From the NCBI RefSeq assembly GCF_030010415.1, contig NZ_JASCSA010000002.1: a stretch of DNA of 64,000 nucleotides, one strand, 5' to 3'. The stretch is from Cobetia amphilecti (lineage in GTDB: Bacteria > Pseudomonadota > Gammaproteobacteria > Pseudomonadales > Halomonadaceae). The notes under the pieces were generated by a model. The model was not told where the DNA came from, did not search any database, and was given only the letters and a program-made list of their open reading frames with translations. Made by a program: the position numbers and the translations under genes. Each line of letters starts with the position of its first letter. The stretch's first letter is position 1. Positions 18,560 through 27,626 of the stretch are shown here, piece after piece.

Positions 18560-20461
18560 ATGCGCCAGACATGGAATCGTGCATCAGCCAATACGCTGGG
18601 CACTTCGTCAGCCATCCGGCAGGAGGCCGCGCGCCGTTCACGTTCCGGCCTGCGCACGCTGGCGGGCCTCGCCGCCTCCGCCCTGCTGCTGGCAGGGTGT
18701 GCCGGACAGTCACCGCTTTCCAGCGGCCCCGGGGCCGATGCCCTGCTCGCTCAGGCCGAGCAGCAACAGGGTCAGCAAGCGGCCAGTACGCGCCTGCAAG
18801 CTGCGGACATCCTAGCACGCAGCGGCGACAACGCGCAGGCGATTACCATCGCATCCGACATCGATCCAACAAGCCTCGAGCCGCAGGAACGCGTGCAATG
18901 GGCCCTGCTGCTGTCGCGCATCGCGCTTGAGCAGCAGGACGGCTGGAACACGATCCTGGCCACCTCGGTGCTCGAGGACAACATCCAGATGTCCAGCGAT
19001 GACCAGCGCACACTGCGCAAGCGTCGCGGCCTGGCACTCGGCATGGTCGGCGAACCCCTGGCCAGCGCCCAGACCCTGATCGCCCTGCAGGCCGACAGCG
19101 ATGACCTGAGCATCAACGACACCCTGTGGGAGCAGCTCACGCGTCTCTCGCCCAGTCAGCTCAACGAGCTGGCCAGTGCCAGCCCCACCGCCAGTGGCTG
19201 GACGGACCTGCTGCGCCTGCAGCGTCGCTTCGGCGGCAACATCGACCAGATGTTCTCCGCCATCAACGACTGGTCGGACGCCAACCCGCAGCATCCCGCC
19301 GCACGTCAGATGCCGCAGGGCATTCTCGACCTGCGCGAGCTTTCCGGCCAGGAAGTGCGCAAGATTGCCGTCTTCCTGCCCGAGTCCGGCTCGCTCAAGC
19401 GGATCGCCCAGGCCATCCGTGAAGGCATCGAGGCGCGCCATCGCAGCGCCATCGACAATGCCGAGGCCACCCCGCAGCTGAGCTTCTATGACACCTCGAG
19501 CGCGGACCTCAAGACCCTGTATGCCCGTGCCACCATGGATGGCGCCCAGGTCGTGCTCGGCCCGCTGGACAAGAAGCTGGTCAGTCAGCTCGAGACCCAG
19601 AACAGCCTGCCGCTGCCGACACTGGCCCTCAACTACGGCACCCACGACAGCAACCGTGCCGACAACCTGTTCCAGTACGGCCTGTCCGCCGAGGACGAAG
19701 CCCGCCAGGTCGCCATGCGCGCCGCACTCGACGGCCATCGTGGCGCCGCCGCGCTGGTGCCCAACAATGCCTGGGGCCAGCGCGTCTACAGCGCCTTCCG
19801 TGACCGCTTCGAGCAGGAAGGCGGCGACGTCGTTTCCGTCGAGCGCTACAACCCCAAGGGCGCCGTCAGCGCAGCCGTCAAGGACCTGCTGTCGGTCTCG
19901 AGCCAGGACCAGGCGCGCATGAAGTCCGCCAAGAAATCCGGCAGCAAATACGGCCGCGCGCACTCCGGCAACATCGACATGATCTTCCTGCTGGCGCTGC
20001 CGAGCTATGCGCGTCAGGTGCCGCCGATGCTGGACTTCTACTACGCGGGCGACCTGCCGATCTACGGCACCTCCCATCTCTATGACGGCGCACCGCAGCC
20101 CGATCAGGATGGCGACCTCAATGGCGTCGACTTCGTGGACATCCCCTGGGAAGTGCCGGAGGCCTCCTCCGGCGGCAAGGCGTCCCTGCCGGAAGTCGAC
20201 ACCTACCGCGCTCTGTCCGATGCTTCACCGCGCATGCTCAAGCTCAACGCCATGGGGGTCGATGCCTATCGTCTGGCCCAGCGCGTACCGCTGATGCTGG
20301 CCGGTGCGGGCGGCGAACTCTTCGGCGCCACCGGCAGCCTCTTCCCGCGCCACGATGGCCGCATCGAGCGCACACTGCCCTGGGCTGAATTCAGAGGTGG
20401 CGTACCGCGTCCGCCACTGAAAGGCGCCAACAGCCGCACCGTCGAAGCCTACACGCCCTGA
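18560..20461 (+). CDS. lpoA: Outer-membrane lipoprotein LpoA, activator of PBP1a
   Basis: LpoA spans from the outer membrane to the penicillin-binding protein PBP1A and stimulates its transpeptidase activity. The 633-residue product has a lipoprotein signal with the lipobox LLAGC (Cys at about residue 46), a TPR-like helical N-domain and a periplasmic-binding-protein-like C-domain (IAVFLPESGSLKRIAQAIREG). The signal peptide is long, with a basic Arg/Ser stretch. It starts an operon with yraN one base away, then diaA and dolP. Confidence 0.95.
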   Translation: MRQTWNRASANTLGTSSAIRQEAARRSRSGLRTLAGLAASALLLAGCAGQSPLSSGPGADALLAQAEQQQGQQAASTRLQAADILARSGDNAQAITIASDIDPTSLEPQERVQWALLLSRIALEQQDGWNTILATSVLEDNIQMSSDDQRTLRKRRGLALGMVGEPLASAQTLIALQADSDDLSINDTLWEQLTRLSPSQLNELASASPTASGWTDLLRLQRRFGGNIDQMFSAINDWSDANPQHPAARQMPQGILDLRELSGQEVRKIAVFLPESGSLKRIAQAIREGIEARHRSAIDNAEATPQLSFYDTSSADLKTLYARATMDGAQVVLGPLDKKLVSQLETQNSLPLPTLALNYGTHDSNRADNLFQYGLSAEDEARQVAMRAALDGHRGAAALVPNNAWGQRVYSAFRDRFEQEGGDVVSVERYNPKGAVSAAVKDLLSVSSQDQARMKSAKKSGSKYGRAHSGNIDMIFLLALPSYARQVPPMLDFYYAGDLPIYGTSHLYDGAPQPDQDGDLNGVDFVDIPWEVPEASSGGKASLPEVDTYRALSDASPRMLKLNAMGVDAYRLAQRVPLMLAGAGGELFGATGSLFPRHDGRIERTLPWAEFRGGVPRPPLKGANSRTVEAYTP

Positions 20462-20462
20462 C

Positions 20463-20864
20463 ATGGCACGCGCCGACTCGCCCTCTGGCAAGGCGCACCC
20501 GCCTCCCCAGCGTCGCGCCCGAGCGCGCGGCGCCGTCATCGAGGCAGAGGTAGAACAATGGCTGGCAGCGCGTGGCCTGACACCCGTCACGCGCAACCAG
20601 CATGCCAAGGGCGGCGAGATCGACCTGATCATGCGTGACGCAGAGACCCTGGTCTTCATCGAGGTGCGCTACCGGGCCAACTCCCGCTTCGGCAGCGCGC
20701 TGGAAAGCGTGACCCATACCAAGCAACGCCGACTGATCACTGCCGCGCGTTTTTATCTGGCCCAGCACGGGCTATCATGTTCCTGCCGCTTCGACGTGGT
20801 AGGCGTGGAGGGGACCTCCCCTCGTTCCATTCACTGGATTCGCCACGCCTTCGAAGCGTTCTGA
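20463..20864 (+). CDS. yraN: UPF0102 family protein YraN
   Basis: YraN is a small nuclease-fold (endonuclease-like) protein of unproven function that is conserved next to lpoA. The 133 residues contain the family core GGEIDLIMRDAETLVFIEVRYR, with the D-x-E-x-K-like arrangement (here EVR). One base separates it from the lpoA stop, so the two are co-translated. The first 20 residues are a poorly conserved basic leader. Confidence 0.93.
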   Translation: MARADSPSGKAHPPPQRRARARGAVIEAEVEQWLAARGLTPVTRNQHAKGGEIDLIMRDAETLVFIEVRYRANSRFGSALESVTHTKQRRLITAARFYLAQHGLSCSCRFDVVGVEGTSPRSIHWIRHAFEAF

Positions 20865-20885
20865 AGCCAACGACCAAGAGCCATC

Positions 20886-21479
20886 ATGGATTTCCAATCG
20901 CGTATTCTCGGCCACTTCAACGCCAGCATTGACACCAAGACCTACGCCAGCGAAGTGCTGCCGCCCTTCATCGAAGCGGCCAGCCAGATGATGGTCCAGA
21001 GCCTGGTCAATGACGGCAAGATCCTGGCCTGCGGCAACGGCGGCAGCGCCGGCGACAGCCAGCATTTCTCCTCCGAGCTGCTCAACCGCTTCGAGCGTGA
21101 GCGCCCGAGCCTGCCGGCCATCGCGCTGACCACCGACACATCCACGCTGACGTCCATCGCCAACGACTACAGCTACAACGAGGTGTTCTCCAAGCAGATC
21201 CGCGCCCTGGGTCAGCCCGGCGACATCCTGCTGGCCATCTCCACCAGCGGCAACTCCGCCAACGTGGTGCAGGCCATCCAGGCGGCTCACGACCGCGACA
21301 TGCGCGTCGTCGCCTTGACCGGCCGTGACGGTGGCGACATGGCGTCACTGCTGGGCAGTGAAGACTGCGAGATTCGTGTCCCCGCCACCTCTACGGCACG
21401 CATCCAGGAAGTCCATCTGCTGGCCATCCACTGCCTGTGCGACCTGATTGATCATCAGCTGTTCGGCAGCAACGAGTAA
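20886..21479 (+). CDS. diaA: DnaA initiator-associating factor DiaA (SIS domain)
   Basis: DiaA binds DnaA and promotes its assembly at the replication origin. The 197-residue SIS-domain protein has CGNGGSAGDSQHFSSELLNRF and ISTSGNSANVVQA, the sugar-phosphate pocket. It is related to GmhA heptose isomerase. Position between yraN and dolP favours DiaA over GmhA, as in other gammaproteobacteria. It lies 21 bases after yraN. Confidence 0.9.
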   Translation: MDFQSRILGHFNASIDTKTYASEVLPPFIEAASQMMVQSLVNDGKILACGNGGSAGDSQHFSSELLNRFERERPSLPAIALTTDTSTLTSIANDYSYNEVFSKQIRALGQPGDILLAISTSGNSANVVQAIQAAHDRDMRVVALTGRDGGDMASLLGSEDCEIRVPATSTARIQEVHLLAIHCLCDLIDHQLFGSNE

Positions 21480-21516
21480 TCCGCGCGCCCCACGGCATTC
21501 ACCAGGAGAAAACGGC

Positions 21517-22095
21517 ATGACGCCCAAGAACCTGCTTTCCCTCATGGCCACCGCCGGCTTCCTGACGCTAGCCGGCTGCACCACCGTCGCCGACCTGACC
21601 AACAGCGGCCCGATCGACGAAGACTATGGCGATCGCACCCTGGGCGCCCAGGTGGAAGACGAGAGCATCGAGACCAAGATCGAGGTCAATCTCGGCAAGA
21701 CCGATGCTCGCTTCAATGATGCCCACGTCAACGTGAACTCCTACAACGGCATGGTGCTGCTGACCGGCCAGGTCGCCAGCGACGAGCTGAAGCAGAAGGC
21801 CACGGACATCGCCAAGGATGTGCGTCGCGTGCGTCAGGTGCACAACGCGCTGGAAATCAGCGCCAATGCTCCGGCTAGCCAGCGCGTGCAGGACACCTGG
21901 CTGACCACGCGCGTCAAGGCCACGCTGGCGGCGGATGCCAACATCGACTCCGGTCGCATCCTGGTACTCACCGAGAATGCCAGCGTCTACCTGATGGGTA
22001 TCGTGACCCGCGCCGAAGCCGACCAGATCGTCAGCAAGGTCTCTGAAGTCGGCGGCATCCAGCGTATCGCCAAGGTCTTCGAGTACCTCGACTGA
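21517..22095 (+). CDS. dolP: Division/outer-membrane stress lipoprotein DolP (dual BON domains)
   Basis: DolP (formerly YraP) is an outer-membrane lipoprotein that supports barrier function and BAM activity and accumulates at the division site. The product is 192 residues: signal peptide with lipobox TLAGC, then two BON domains (about residues 45-115 and 120-190; DTWLTTRVKATLAAD marks the second). AGGAGA sits seven bases upstream of the ATG at 21517, so the longer upstream frame was rejected. It is the last gene of the lpoA operon. Confidence 0.94.
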   Translation: MTPKNLLSLMATAGFLTLAGCTTVADLTNSGPIDEDYGDRTLGAQVEDESIETKIEVNLGKTDARFNDAHVNVNSYNGMVLLTGQVASDELKQKATDIAKDVRRVRQVHNALEISANAPASQRVQDTWLTTRVKATLAADANIDSGRILVLTENASVYLMGIVTRAEADQIVSKVSEVGGIQRIAKVFEYLD

Positions 22096-22112
22096 TCGAG
22101 GCGGCGCGCTTG

Positions 22113-22135
22113 CATGCCTGACATGCCTGACATGC
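22113..22135. repeat. 9-base tandem repeat after dolP
   Basis: CATGCCTGA occurs twice and is followed by CATGC, 17 bases after the dolP stop. It directly precedes the larger 16-base array. Confidence 0.7.
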
Positions 22136-22138
22136 AAA

Positions 22139-22218
22139 GTGCCCTGAACGAAAAGTGCCCCGAACGAAACGTGCCCTGATTAAATAGTGCCCAGAATGAA
22201 AAATGCCCCGCAGGCCGA
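22139..22218. repeat. Five 16-base degenerate tandem repeats after dolP
   Basis: The units start at 22139, 22155, 22171, 22187 and 22203. They read GTGCCCTGAACGAAAA, GTGCCCCGAACGAAAC, GTGCCCTGATTAAATA, GTGCCCAGAATGAAAA and ATGCCCCGCAGGCCGA. The spacing is exactly 16 each time. The last unit forms the left arm of the shared terminator, so the array may derive from it. Confidence 0.85.
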
Positions 22219-22236
22219 AGCCTGCGGGGCATTTTT
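22199..22236. terminator. Bidirectional terminator between dolP and sspB
   Basis: A perfect 17-base-pair stem (22199-22215 with 22220-22236) surrounds the loop CGAA. It begins with A5 and ends with T5, so it can end the lpoA operon on the plus strand and the sspAB operon on the minus strand. Confidence 0.95.
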
Positions 22237-22303
22237 CATGACAGGAGCGACATCAGACGGGCAATGACCAACCCTCATCCATCGCCCCCACCTGCCAACG
22301 TGA

Positions 22304-22900
22304 TTACTTGATCACGCGCAGCGAAGGACGCCCCTTGCGCGGCGGCTTGGGCTGATCATTGTCATCAGCCCCCTGCTCGTCACTGGCCGAGTCCGACGCC
22401 TGCTCTTCACCGGCGACTTCGGCATCAGCGCCTGAGCTGGTCTCGACGGACGCATCCGCTGATTCCGAGGCAGGCACCTCTTCCTCGACGGGCGCACTGC
22501 CGACACTGGCCAGCGTCGGGCGCGCTGCGGCGGCCGGCTCGGCATCCTGCGCGGCTTCACCGAATGTCATCTCATCGGCACCCGGCATCACCGGCTCGTG
22601 ACCGAAGACCATACCGACACCGTTTTCACGCGAATACAGCGCGACCAGGGCCGCCGTCGGCACGCTGACGTGCATCGGCTGACCACCGAAGCGGGCATTG
22701 AAGCTGACCCCTTCATTGGCGATCAACAGATCACGCACCGCACCGGGTGCGATATTGAGCACGATCTGGCCGTTCTGGACGTGTTGACGCGGAACCTGGA
22801 CACCTTCCTGCTCGGCGTCCACCACGATGTACGGCGTATTGTCGTTATCCAGCAGCCACTCGTAGAGTGCGCGTGCCAGATAAGGGCGACTGGAAAGCAT
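22304..22900 (-). CDS. sspB: ClpXP protease specificity-enhancing factor SspB
   Basis: SspB delivers ssrA-tagged proteins to ClpXP. The folded domain is recognisable (SSRPYLARALYEWLLDND, VSFNARFGGQ, IYSREN-like ALYSRENGVGMVF). It is followed by a long acidic Ser/Ala/Glu-rich linker and the C-terminal basic ClpX-binding tail (PPRKGRPSLRVIK). The product is 198 residues from the ATG at 22900, which has AGAGG eight bases upstream. It lies 167 bases downstream of sspA. Confidence 0.96.
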   Translation of the reverse strand: MLSSRPYLARALYEWLLDNDNTPYIVVDAEQEGVQVPRQHVQNGQIVLNIAPGAVRDLLIANEGVSFNARFGGQPMHVSVPTAALVALYSRENGVGMVFGHEPVMPGADEMTFGEAAQDAEPAAAARPTLASVGSAPVEEEVPASESADASVETSSGADAEVAGEEQASDSASDEQGADDNDQPKPPRKGRPSLRVIK

Positions 22901-23067
22901 GGGAGAACCTCTTGAACTGCAATGAGTGTCAGCGACGACCGAAGTCCATTCCGCCAACGGGCCAACGCCCCGCACATCGCTCACATCCATCATCCACAGA
23001 CTGATGAGCGAGGACGAAAGCCCGAATGCGTGACCGATCGATCAGTGACCGAAGGATCATGCACGGA

Positions 23068-23694
23068 TCAGATGCGCATCTCGCGCTCGGCCTCGGACAG
23101 CGACGCCTTGAAGGCATCACGCCCGAACAACCGCTCCATGTAGGTCAGCAGCGGCTTGACCTGCTTCTCCGGCAGCTCGATTCCCAGTGTCGGCAAGCGC
23201 CACAGGATCGGGGCAATGCAGGTGTCCACCAGCGAGAACTCGTCGCTCATGAAGAACGGCATGTCGTCGAAGATCGGGGAAATGCCGATCAGGCTTTCAC
23301 GCAATTCCTTGCGCGCCTTGTCGGCTTCCTTCTTGGTGCCTGTCTGGATAGTTTCCATCATCGGCACCCATTCGCGCTCGATGCGATGCATCCACAGACG
23401 GCTCTGGGCGCGCGCCACCGGATACACCGGCAACAGCGGCGGATGCGGGAAACGCTCGTCCAGATATTCCATCATGACCTTGGACTCGTAGAGCACCAGG
23501 TCGCGATCCAGCAGCGTCGGCACACTGTTGTACGGGTTCAGGTCGGCCAGCTCGGCCGGACGGCTGTCATCATCCACATCAATGATATCGACTGCCACAC
23601 CCTTCTCGGCCAGCACGATCCGTACACGGTGGCTGAAGTGGTCGTCACCACCGGAGTAGAAGGTCATCGATGAACGCTTGGCCACAACACCCAT
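23068..23694 (-). CDS. sspA: Stringent starvation protein A (RNA polymerase-associated)
   Basis: SspA has a glutathione-transferase fold but binds RNA polymerase and changes promoter choice in stationary phase. The 208 residues include MTFYSGGDDHFSHRVRIVLAEKG, NPYNSVPTLLDRD and LYESKVMMEYLDERFPHPPLLP. The ATG at 23694 gives the usual short leader before MTFYSG. It is followed by sspB and preceded by the pet operon, a common arrangement in this group. Confidence 0.97.
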   Translation of the reverse strand: MGVVAKRSSMTFYSGGDDHFSHRVRIVLAEKGVAVDIIDVDDDSRPAELADLNPYNSVPTLLDRDLVLYESKVMMEYLDERFPHPPLLPVYPVARAQSRLWMHRIEREWVPMMETIQTGTKKEADKARKELRESLIGISPIFDDMPFFMSDEFSLVDTCIAPILWRLPTLGIELPEKQVKPLLTYMERLFGRDAFKASLSEAEREMRI

Positions 23695-23834
23695 GAAACT
23701 GTCCTCGCATCTGTTCGAGACATGCCCGTGTCAGCTTTTGGCCTGACAAACGGGGATAAGTTTCCTCTGGCCTGCCCTTGTCACAACAGGCCCTGCCAGA
23801 GGGTCAGCCTGCGCCACCTCAAGGCGACGCAAGC

Positions 23835-23862
23835 GGGCGCGCGACTGATCAGCCGCGCGCCC
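23835..23862. repeat. Inverted repeat between petC and sspA
   Basis: GGGCGCGCG (23835-23843) and CGCGCGCCC (23854-23862) form a perfect stem around a 10-base loop. It lies 50 bases after the petC stop and has no U-run. It may protect the pet mRNA 3' end or help factor-dependent termination. Confidence 0.5.
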
Positions 23863-23909
23863 GTCACTGCCGGCTCGCCATTATCACTGAGACCCCGCCC
23901 CGGGGGCCA

Positions 23910-24722
23910 TCAATGAATGTCGCGCCAGTATTCCTTCTTGAGAAGATACGCCAGCAAGGTAAAGATCAGAATGAATATTAACACCTTGGGGGCCATGCTC
24001 TCAGCCTTGAGTCGCGAAGGCTCGCCGACATAGGCCAGAAAATTGGTCAGATCCCACATCGCCTGATCAAACTCCCCTGCCGTCATGCTGCCAGGCTGGG
24101 TGATCTCTAGAATATCACAGGACGCATAACGCCCCGTGTCGGGATCGATCTCCGCCCCCGCTACCGCCAGGTCACTCTGCCCACAGACCTTTTCCTGCAC
24201 GCCCTGCAGCGACTCCAGCACATGCGGCATGCCGACCTGGGGGAAGACCGCATTGTTCACGCCCCACGGACGTGACGCATCGCGATAGAAGCTCTTCAGA
24301 TAGGTGTAGATCCAGTCAGTGCCGCGCAGACGCGCCTCGAGCGACAGATCCGGTGGCGGCGTGCCGAACCAGCCGGTCGCGTCTTCTTTCTGCATGCCCG
24401 TGCGCATGGTGTCATTGATCTTGAGCGCTGGCGAGAGAATCAAATATTGCTCGACCAGGTCCTCGGGCATCCCCAGGTCCTCTGCGGCACGCGAGTAACG
24501 CTGATACTGCAGGCTATGACAGCCGAGACAGTAATTGGTGTAAAGCTGCATGCCTCGCTGCAGCGAGGGCTGATCGTGTAGATCCGGCTCCATCGTCTCC
24601 AGCGGCACCGCGCTGCTCGCCGCGCTCACCATGCCCGACCCCATCAGGCTCACTAAGGCCAGCAACCCTGCTGCCAGCCCGCGTTTGAGCCACTCCCTTG
24701 ACCCACCCATCAGCGCGCTCAT
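23910..24722 (-). CDS. petC: Cytochrome c1 subunit of the bc1 complex
   Basis: Cytochrome c1 passes electrons from the Rieske centre to soluble cytochrome c in the respiratory bc1 complex. The 270-residue protein has an export signal (residues about 10-35), the heme c motif CLGCH at 65-69, PPPDLSLEARLRG, a probable methionine ligand in VGMPHVLE and a C-terminal membrane anchor (APKVLIFILIFTLLAYLLKK region). Its ATG overlaps the petB stop by four bases. Confidence 0.97.
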   Translation of the reverse strand: MSALMGGSREWLKRGLAAGLLALVSLMGSGMVSAASSAVPLETMEPDLHDQPSLQRGMQLYTNYCLGCHSLQYQRYSRAAEDLGMPEDLVEQYLILSPALKINDTMRTGMQKEDATGWFGTPPPDLSLEARLRGTDWIYTYLKSFYRDASRPWGVNNAVFPQVGMPHVLESLQGVQEKVCGQSDLAVAGAEIDPDTGRYASCDILEITQPGSMTAGEFDQAMWDLTNFLAYVGEPSRLKAESMAPKVLIFILIFTLLAYLLKKEYWRDIH

Positions 24723-25981
24723 CGGCCCGTCACCCTGTCAGGCACCGCTCGCGTCGTCTCGAAGCGCGTATACAGCGGCATCAATATGAAGAAGGCGAAA
24801 TATGCCACGGTCGCCAGCTGCGCGATGATCGTGCGCTCCTGCGTGGGCGGCATCACCCCCAGCACGCCCAGCGTCACGAAACTGATCACGAAGATGACGA
24901 TGGCGATACGCGACAGCCAGCCCTTGTAGCGGATCGAGCGCACCGCCGAGCGATCCAGCCACGGCAGCACGAACAGGATGGCGATCGCCAGCCCCATGAC
25001 CACCACGCCCCAGAACTTGGCATCCACGCCGAACAGCGGGTAATTGACCGCGCGCAACATGGCGTAGAACGGCGTGAAGTACCACACCGGCGCGATGTGC
25101 TCGGGCGTCTTCAGCGAATTGGCCGGCTCGAAGTTCGGCGTCTCCAGGAAGTAGCCGCCGCCCTCGGGGAAGTAGAAGATCACCGCACAGAACACGAACA
25201 GGAAGACGCCGACGCCGACGAGGTCCTTCACCGTGTAATAGGGATGGAACGGAATGCCATCCAGCGGCTGCCCCGCCTCATCCTTCCGATCCTTGATCTC
25301 GATGCCATCGGGATTGTTCGAGCCCACCTCGTGCAGCGCCACCAGATGCAGCACCACCAGCCCGACGATCACCAGCGGCAAGGCAATGACATGCAGCGCA
25401 AAGAAGCGGTTCAGGGTGATTCCCGAGATCAGGTAGTCACCACGTATCATCTGCGCCAGGTCTGCCCCGATGACCGGAATCGCCGTGAACAGCGAGATGA
25501 TCACCTGCGCCCCCCAGTAGGACATCTGCCCCCAGGGCAGCAGATAGCCCATGAAGGCCTCGGCCATCAGCGCCAGATAGATGCACATGCCGAAGATCCA
25601 TACCAGCTCGCGAGGCGCACGGTAGGAGCCATACAGCAGGCCACGGAACATGTGCAGATAGATGACAACAAAGAAGGCCGAGGCGCCGGTGGAATGCATG
25701 TAGCGGATCAGCCAGCCGTACTCCACATCGCGCATGATGTACTCGATGGAGGCAAAGGCCTCCTCGGCACTCGGCGTATAGCTCATCGTCAGCCAGATGC
25801 CGGTCAATATCTGATTGACCAGCACCAGCAAGGCCAGCGAGCCGAAGAAGTAGAAGAAGTTGAAGTTCTTCGGCGCGTAATAGCCGGTCAGATGGTCCTG
25901 CAGAAACTGGGTGGCCGGCAGGCGATCATCGATCCAGCGCATGATGCCGCGTGGCGCCTTGGCACGGTTTGGATTCCCCAT
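24719..25981 (-). CDS. petB: Cytochrome b subunit of the bc1 complex
   Basis: This is the membrane core of complex III, with two b hemes and the two quinone sites. The 420 residues hold eight or so membrane segments; the paired heme-ligand histidines lie in SAFFVVIYLHMFRGL and FFALHVIALPLVIVGLVVLH, and the quinol-site PEW-like motif is FYFPEGGG/PEHIAPVWYF. Its ATG shares one base with the petA stop (TGATG), so the three pet genes form one operon. Confidence 0.98.
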   Translation of the reverse strand: MGNPNRAKAPRGIMRWIDDRLPATQFLQDHLTGYYAPKNFNFFYFFGSLALLVLVNQILTGIWLTMSYTPSAEEAFASIEYIMRDVEYGWLIRYMHSTGASAFFVVIYLHMFRGLLYGSYRAPRELVWIFGMCIYLALMAEAFMGYLLPWGQMSYWGAQVIISLFTAIPVIGADLAQMIRGDYLISGITLNRFFALHVIALPLVIVGLVVLHLVALHEVGSNNPDGIEIKDRKDEAGQPLDGIPFHPYYTVKDLVGVGVFLFVFCAVIFYFPEGGGYFLETPNFEPANSLKTPEHIAPVWYFTPFYAMLRAVNYPLFGVDAKFWGVVVMGLAIAILFVLPWLDRSAVRSIRYKGWLSRIAIVIFVISFVTLGVLGVMPPTQERTIIAQLATVAYFAFFILMPLYTRFETTRAVPDRVTGR

Positions 25982-26577
25982 CAGGCAGCCTCCTCGTCGA
26001 CACCCACCACCAGCACCTGCTCACTCTCGTAGCGATGCGGCGGCACCTCCAGATTCGAAGGCGCCGGCACTCCGGTGAAGACTCGCCCGGCGAGATCGAA
26101 CTTGGACCCATGACAGGCACACAGATAGCCGCCCGGCCAGTCCGCGCCGAGATCCGCTGCGCCGATCTCGGGACGATAGCCAGGCGAGCAGCCCAGGTGC
26201 GTGCAGATACCCACCAACACCACATATTCCGGCTTGATGGAACGCAGCACGGCATCGACATAAGGGGGCTGCTGGGGACGCAGTGACTCGGGGTCCTGCA
26301 GCTCTGCGGGGGGGATGGCACGGATATCGGCGATCATCTCGGGGGTGCGACGCACCACCCACACCGGTTTGCCGCGCCATTCGATGGTCATCTGCTGGCC
26401 GGGAGCCAGCCGCGAGATATCCGCCGTGACAGGTGCGCCTGCCGCACGGGCACGCGCACTTGGCTGCCAGGACGCCAGGAAGGGCGTGGCGATACCGACC
26501 ACCCCTACCGCCCCGACCACGGTGGTTGCGCTGACGAGGAAGCGGCGTCGCCCTCGGTTCACAGCTTGATCTGACAT
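25981..26577 (-). CDS. petA: Rieske iron-sulfur subunit of the bc1 complex
   Basis: This subunit carries the 2Fe-2S cluster that takes electrons from quinol. The 198 residues have a twin-arginine-type N-terminus (NRGRRRFLVSA), one membrane anchor and the cluster boxes CTHLGC (125-130) and CACHGS (153-158), giving two Cys and two His ligands plus the disulfide cysteines. I chose the ATG at 26577 because GGGAG lies 11 bases upstream; an ATG six codons earlier would sit on that site. Confidence 0.97.
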   Translation of the reverse strand: MSDQAVNRGRRRFLVSATTVVGAVGVVGIATPFLASWQPSARARAAGAPVTADISRLAPGQQMTIEWRGKPVWVVRRTPEMIADIRAIPPAELQDPESLRPQQPPYVDAVLRSIKPEYVVLVGICTHLGCSPGYRPEIGAADLGADWPGGYLCACHGSKFDLAGRVFTGVPAPSNLEVPPHRYESEQVLVVGVDEEAA

Positions 26578-26650
26578 TTTATTGTTATCTCCCAAACACT
26601 ACCGCTTGATGCTGGGCCATCCACTTGCCGAGCACTTGATGCTTGCTTGT

Positions 26651-26679
26651 ATTAAAGGGCAAGAACAGAGCGCTCACAA
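26651..26679 (-). promoter_or_regulatory. petABC promoter
   Basis: On the minus strand TTGTGA (26679-26674) and TTTAAT (26656-26651) are separated by 17 bases, with the start expected about 65 bases upstream of petA. The -35 is identical to that of rnpB. Confidence 0.65.
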
Positions 26680-26734
26680 CTCAAGAAAGCCACCTTGACC
26701 AAAGCCGCTTTCGTCAATCGTGCAGCGAGACCGC

Positions 26735-26771
26735 AAAAAAAACGTCCAGCACCCTTGCGGGCACTGGACGT
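26735..26771 (-). terminator. Intrinsic terminator of rplM-rpsI
   Basis: On the minus strand a stem of ACGTCCAG-TG-CCC with GGG-TG-CTGGACGT around GCAA is followed by eight T (26742-26735). The two central TG pairs are G-U wobbles only in the minus-strand RNA, which confirms the direction. Confidence 0.95.
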
Positions 26772-26794
26772 TCTTGTGGTCGACGCGAGTTCTC

Positions 26795-27184
26795 TTAACG
26801 CTTGGAGAACTGCGGACGACGACGGGCCTTGCGCAGGCCGACTTTCTTACGCTCGACTTCACGAGCGTCACGAGTGACGTAACCGGCGGCGCGGAGGGCC
26901 GGACGGAAGTCTTCGTTGTAAGCCATCAGGGCACGAGTGATGCCGTGACGGATAGCGCCGGCTTGAGCAGAACCACCACCACCAGCAACAGTGACGTAGA
27001 CGTCGAACTGTTCGGTAGTTTCGGTCAGCTCGAGCGGCTGACGGACAACCATGCGGCCTGTCACACGACCGAAGTAGTCGTTCAGGTCACGCTGGTTGAC
27101 GGTGATTTTGCCGGTGCCCGGCTTCAGGAAGACGCGCGCGGTAGAAGTCTTGCGGCGCCCGGTACCGTAGTGCTGCTGTGTCAT
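26795..27184 (-). CDS. rpsI: 30S ribosomal protein S9
   Basis: S9 is a small-subunit protein whose C-terminal tail reaches the P-site tRNA. The 129 residues show YGTGRRKTSTARVFL at the start, VAGGGGSAQAGAIRHGI in the middle and the invariant ending RRRPQFSKR. It lies 13 bases after rplM in the usual pair and ends 23 bases before a strong terminator. Confidence 0.99.
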   Translation of the reverse strand: MTQQHYGTGRRKTSTARVFLKPGTGKITVNQRDLNDYFGRVTGRMVVRQPLELTETTEQFDVYVTVAGGGGSAQAGAIRHGITRALMAYNEDFRPALRAAGYVTRDAREVERKKVGLRKARRRPQFSKR

Positions 27185-27197
27185 GGCGATGCTTCCC

Positions 27198-27626
27198 TCA
27201 GATGTTCAGTTCTTGCGGCTGCTGCGCAGCGTGCGGATGCTCGGAGCCAGCATAGACTTTCAGCTTGGACTGCATGGCACGACCCAGCGGGCCCTTCGGC
27301 AGCATGCCCTTGACAGCCAGTTCGATCACGCGCTCAGGCTTGTGTTCGATCATCTGGTTGAAGTTCATGGAGCGCAGGCCGCCCGGGTAACCGGTGTGAC
27401 GGTAGTAGGTCTTGGCTTCTGCCTTGCGACCAGTCACAGCGACTTTCTCGGCATTGATGACGACGATGTAATCGCCAGTATCAACGTGCGGAGTGTACTC
27501 GGCTTTATGCTTGCCGCGCAGGCGACGAGCAATTTCGGTAGCCATACGGCCCAGCGTCTTGCCGGCTGCGTCGACGACGAACCAGTCACGCTGGACGGAC
27601 TGCGGCTTAGCAGTAAACGTCTTCAT
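27198..27626 (-). CDS. rplM: 50S ribosomal protein L13
   Basis: L13 is an early-assembly large-subunit protein. From the ATG at 27626 the product is 142 residues, exactly the family length (MKTFTAKPQSVQRDWFVVDA; KTYYRHTGYPGGLRSM). AGGTGA precedes the start; the ten extra upstream residues of the open frame are not part of the protein. A leader of roughly 190 bases separates it from its promoter. L13 is known to repress its own mRNA in Escherichia coli. Confidence 0.99.
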   Translation of the reverse strand: MKTFTAKPQSVQRDWFVVDAAGKTLGRMATEIARRLRGKHKAEYTPHVDTGDYIVVINAEKVAVTGRKAEAKTYYRHTGYPGGLRSMNFNQMIEHKPERVIELAVKGMLPKGPLGRAMQSKLKVYAGSEHPHAAQQPQELNI

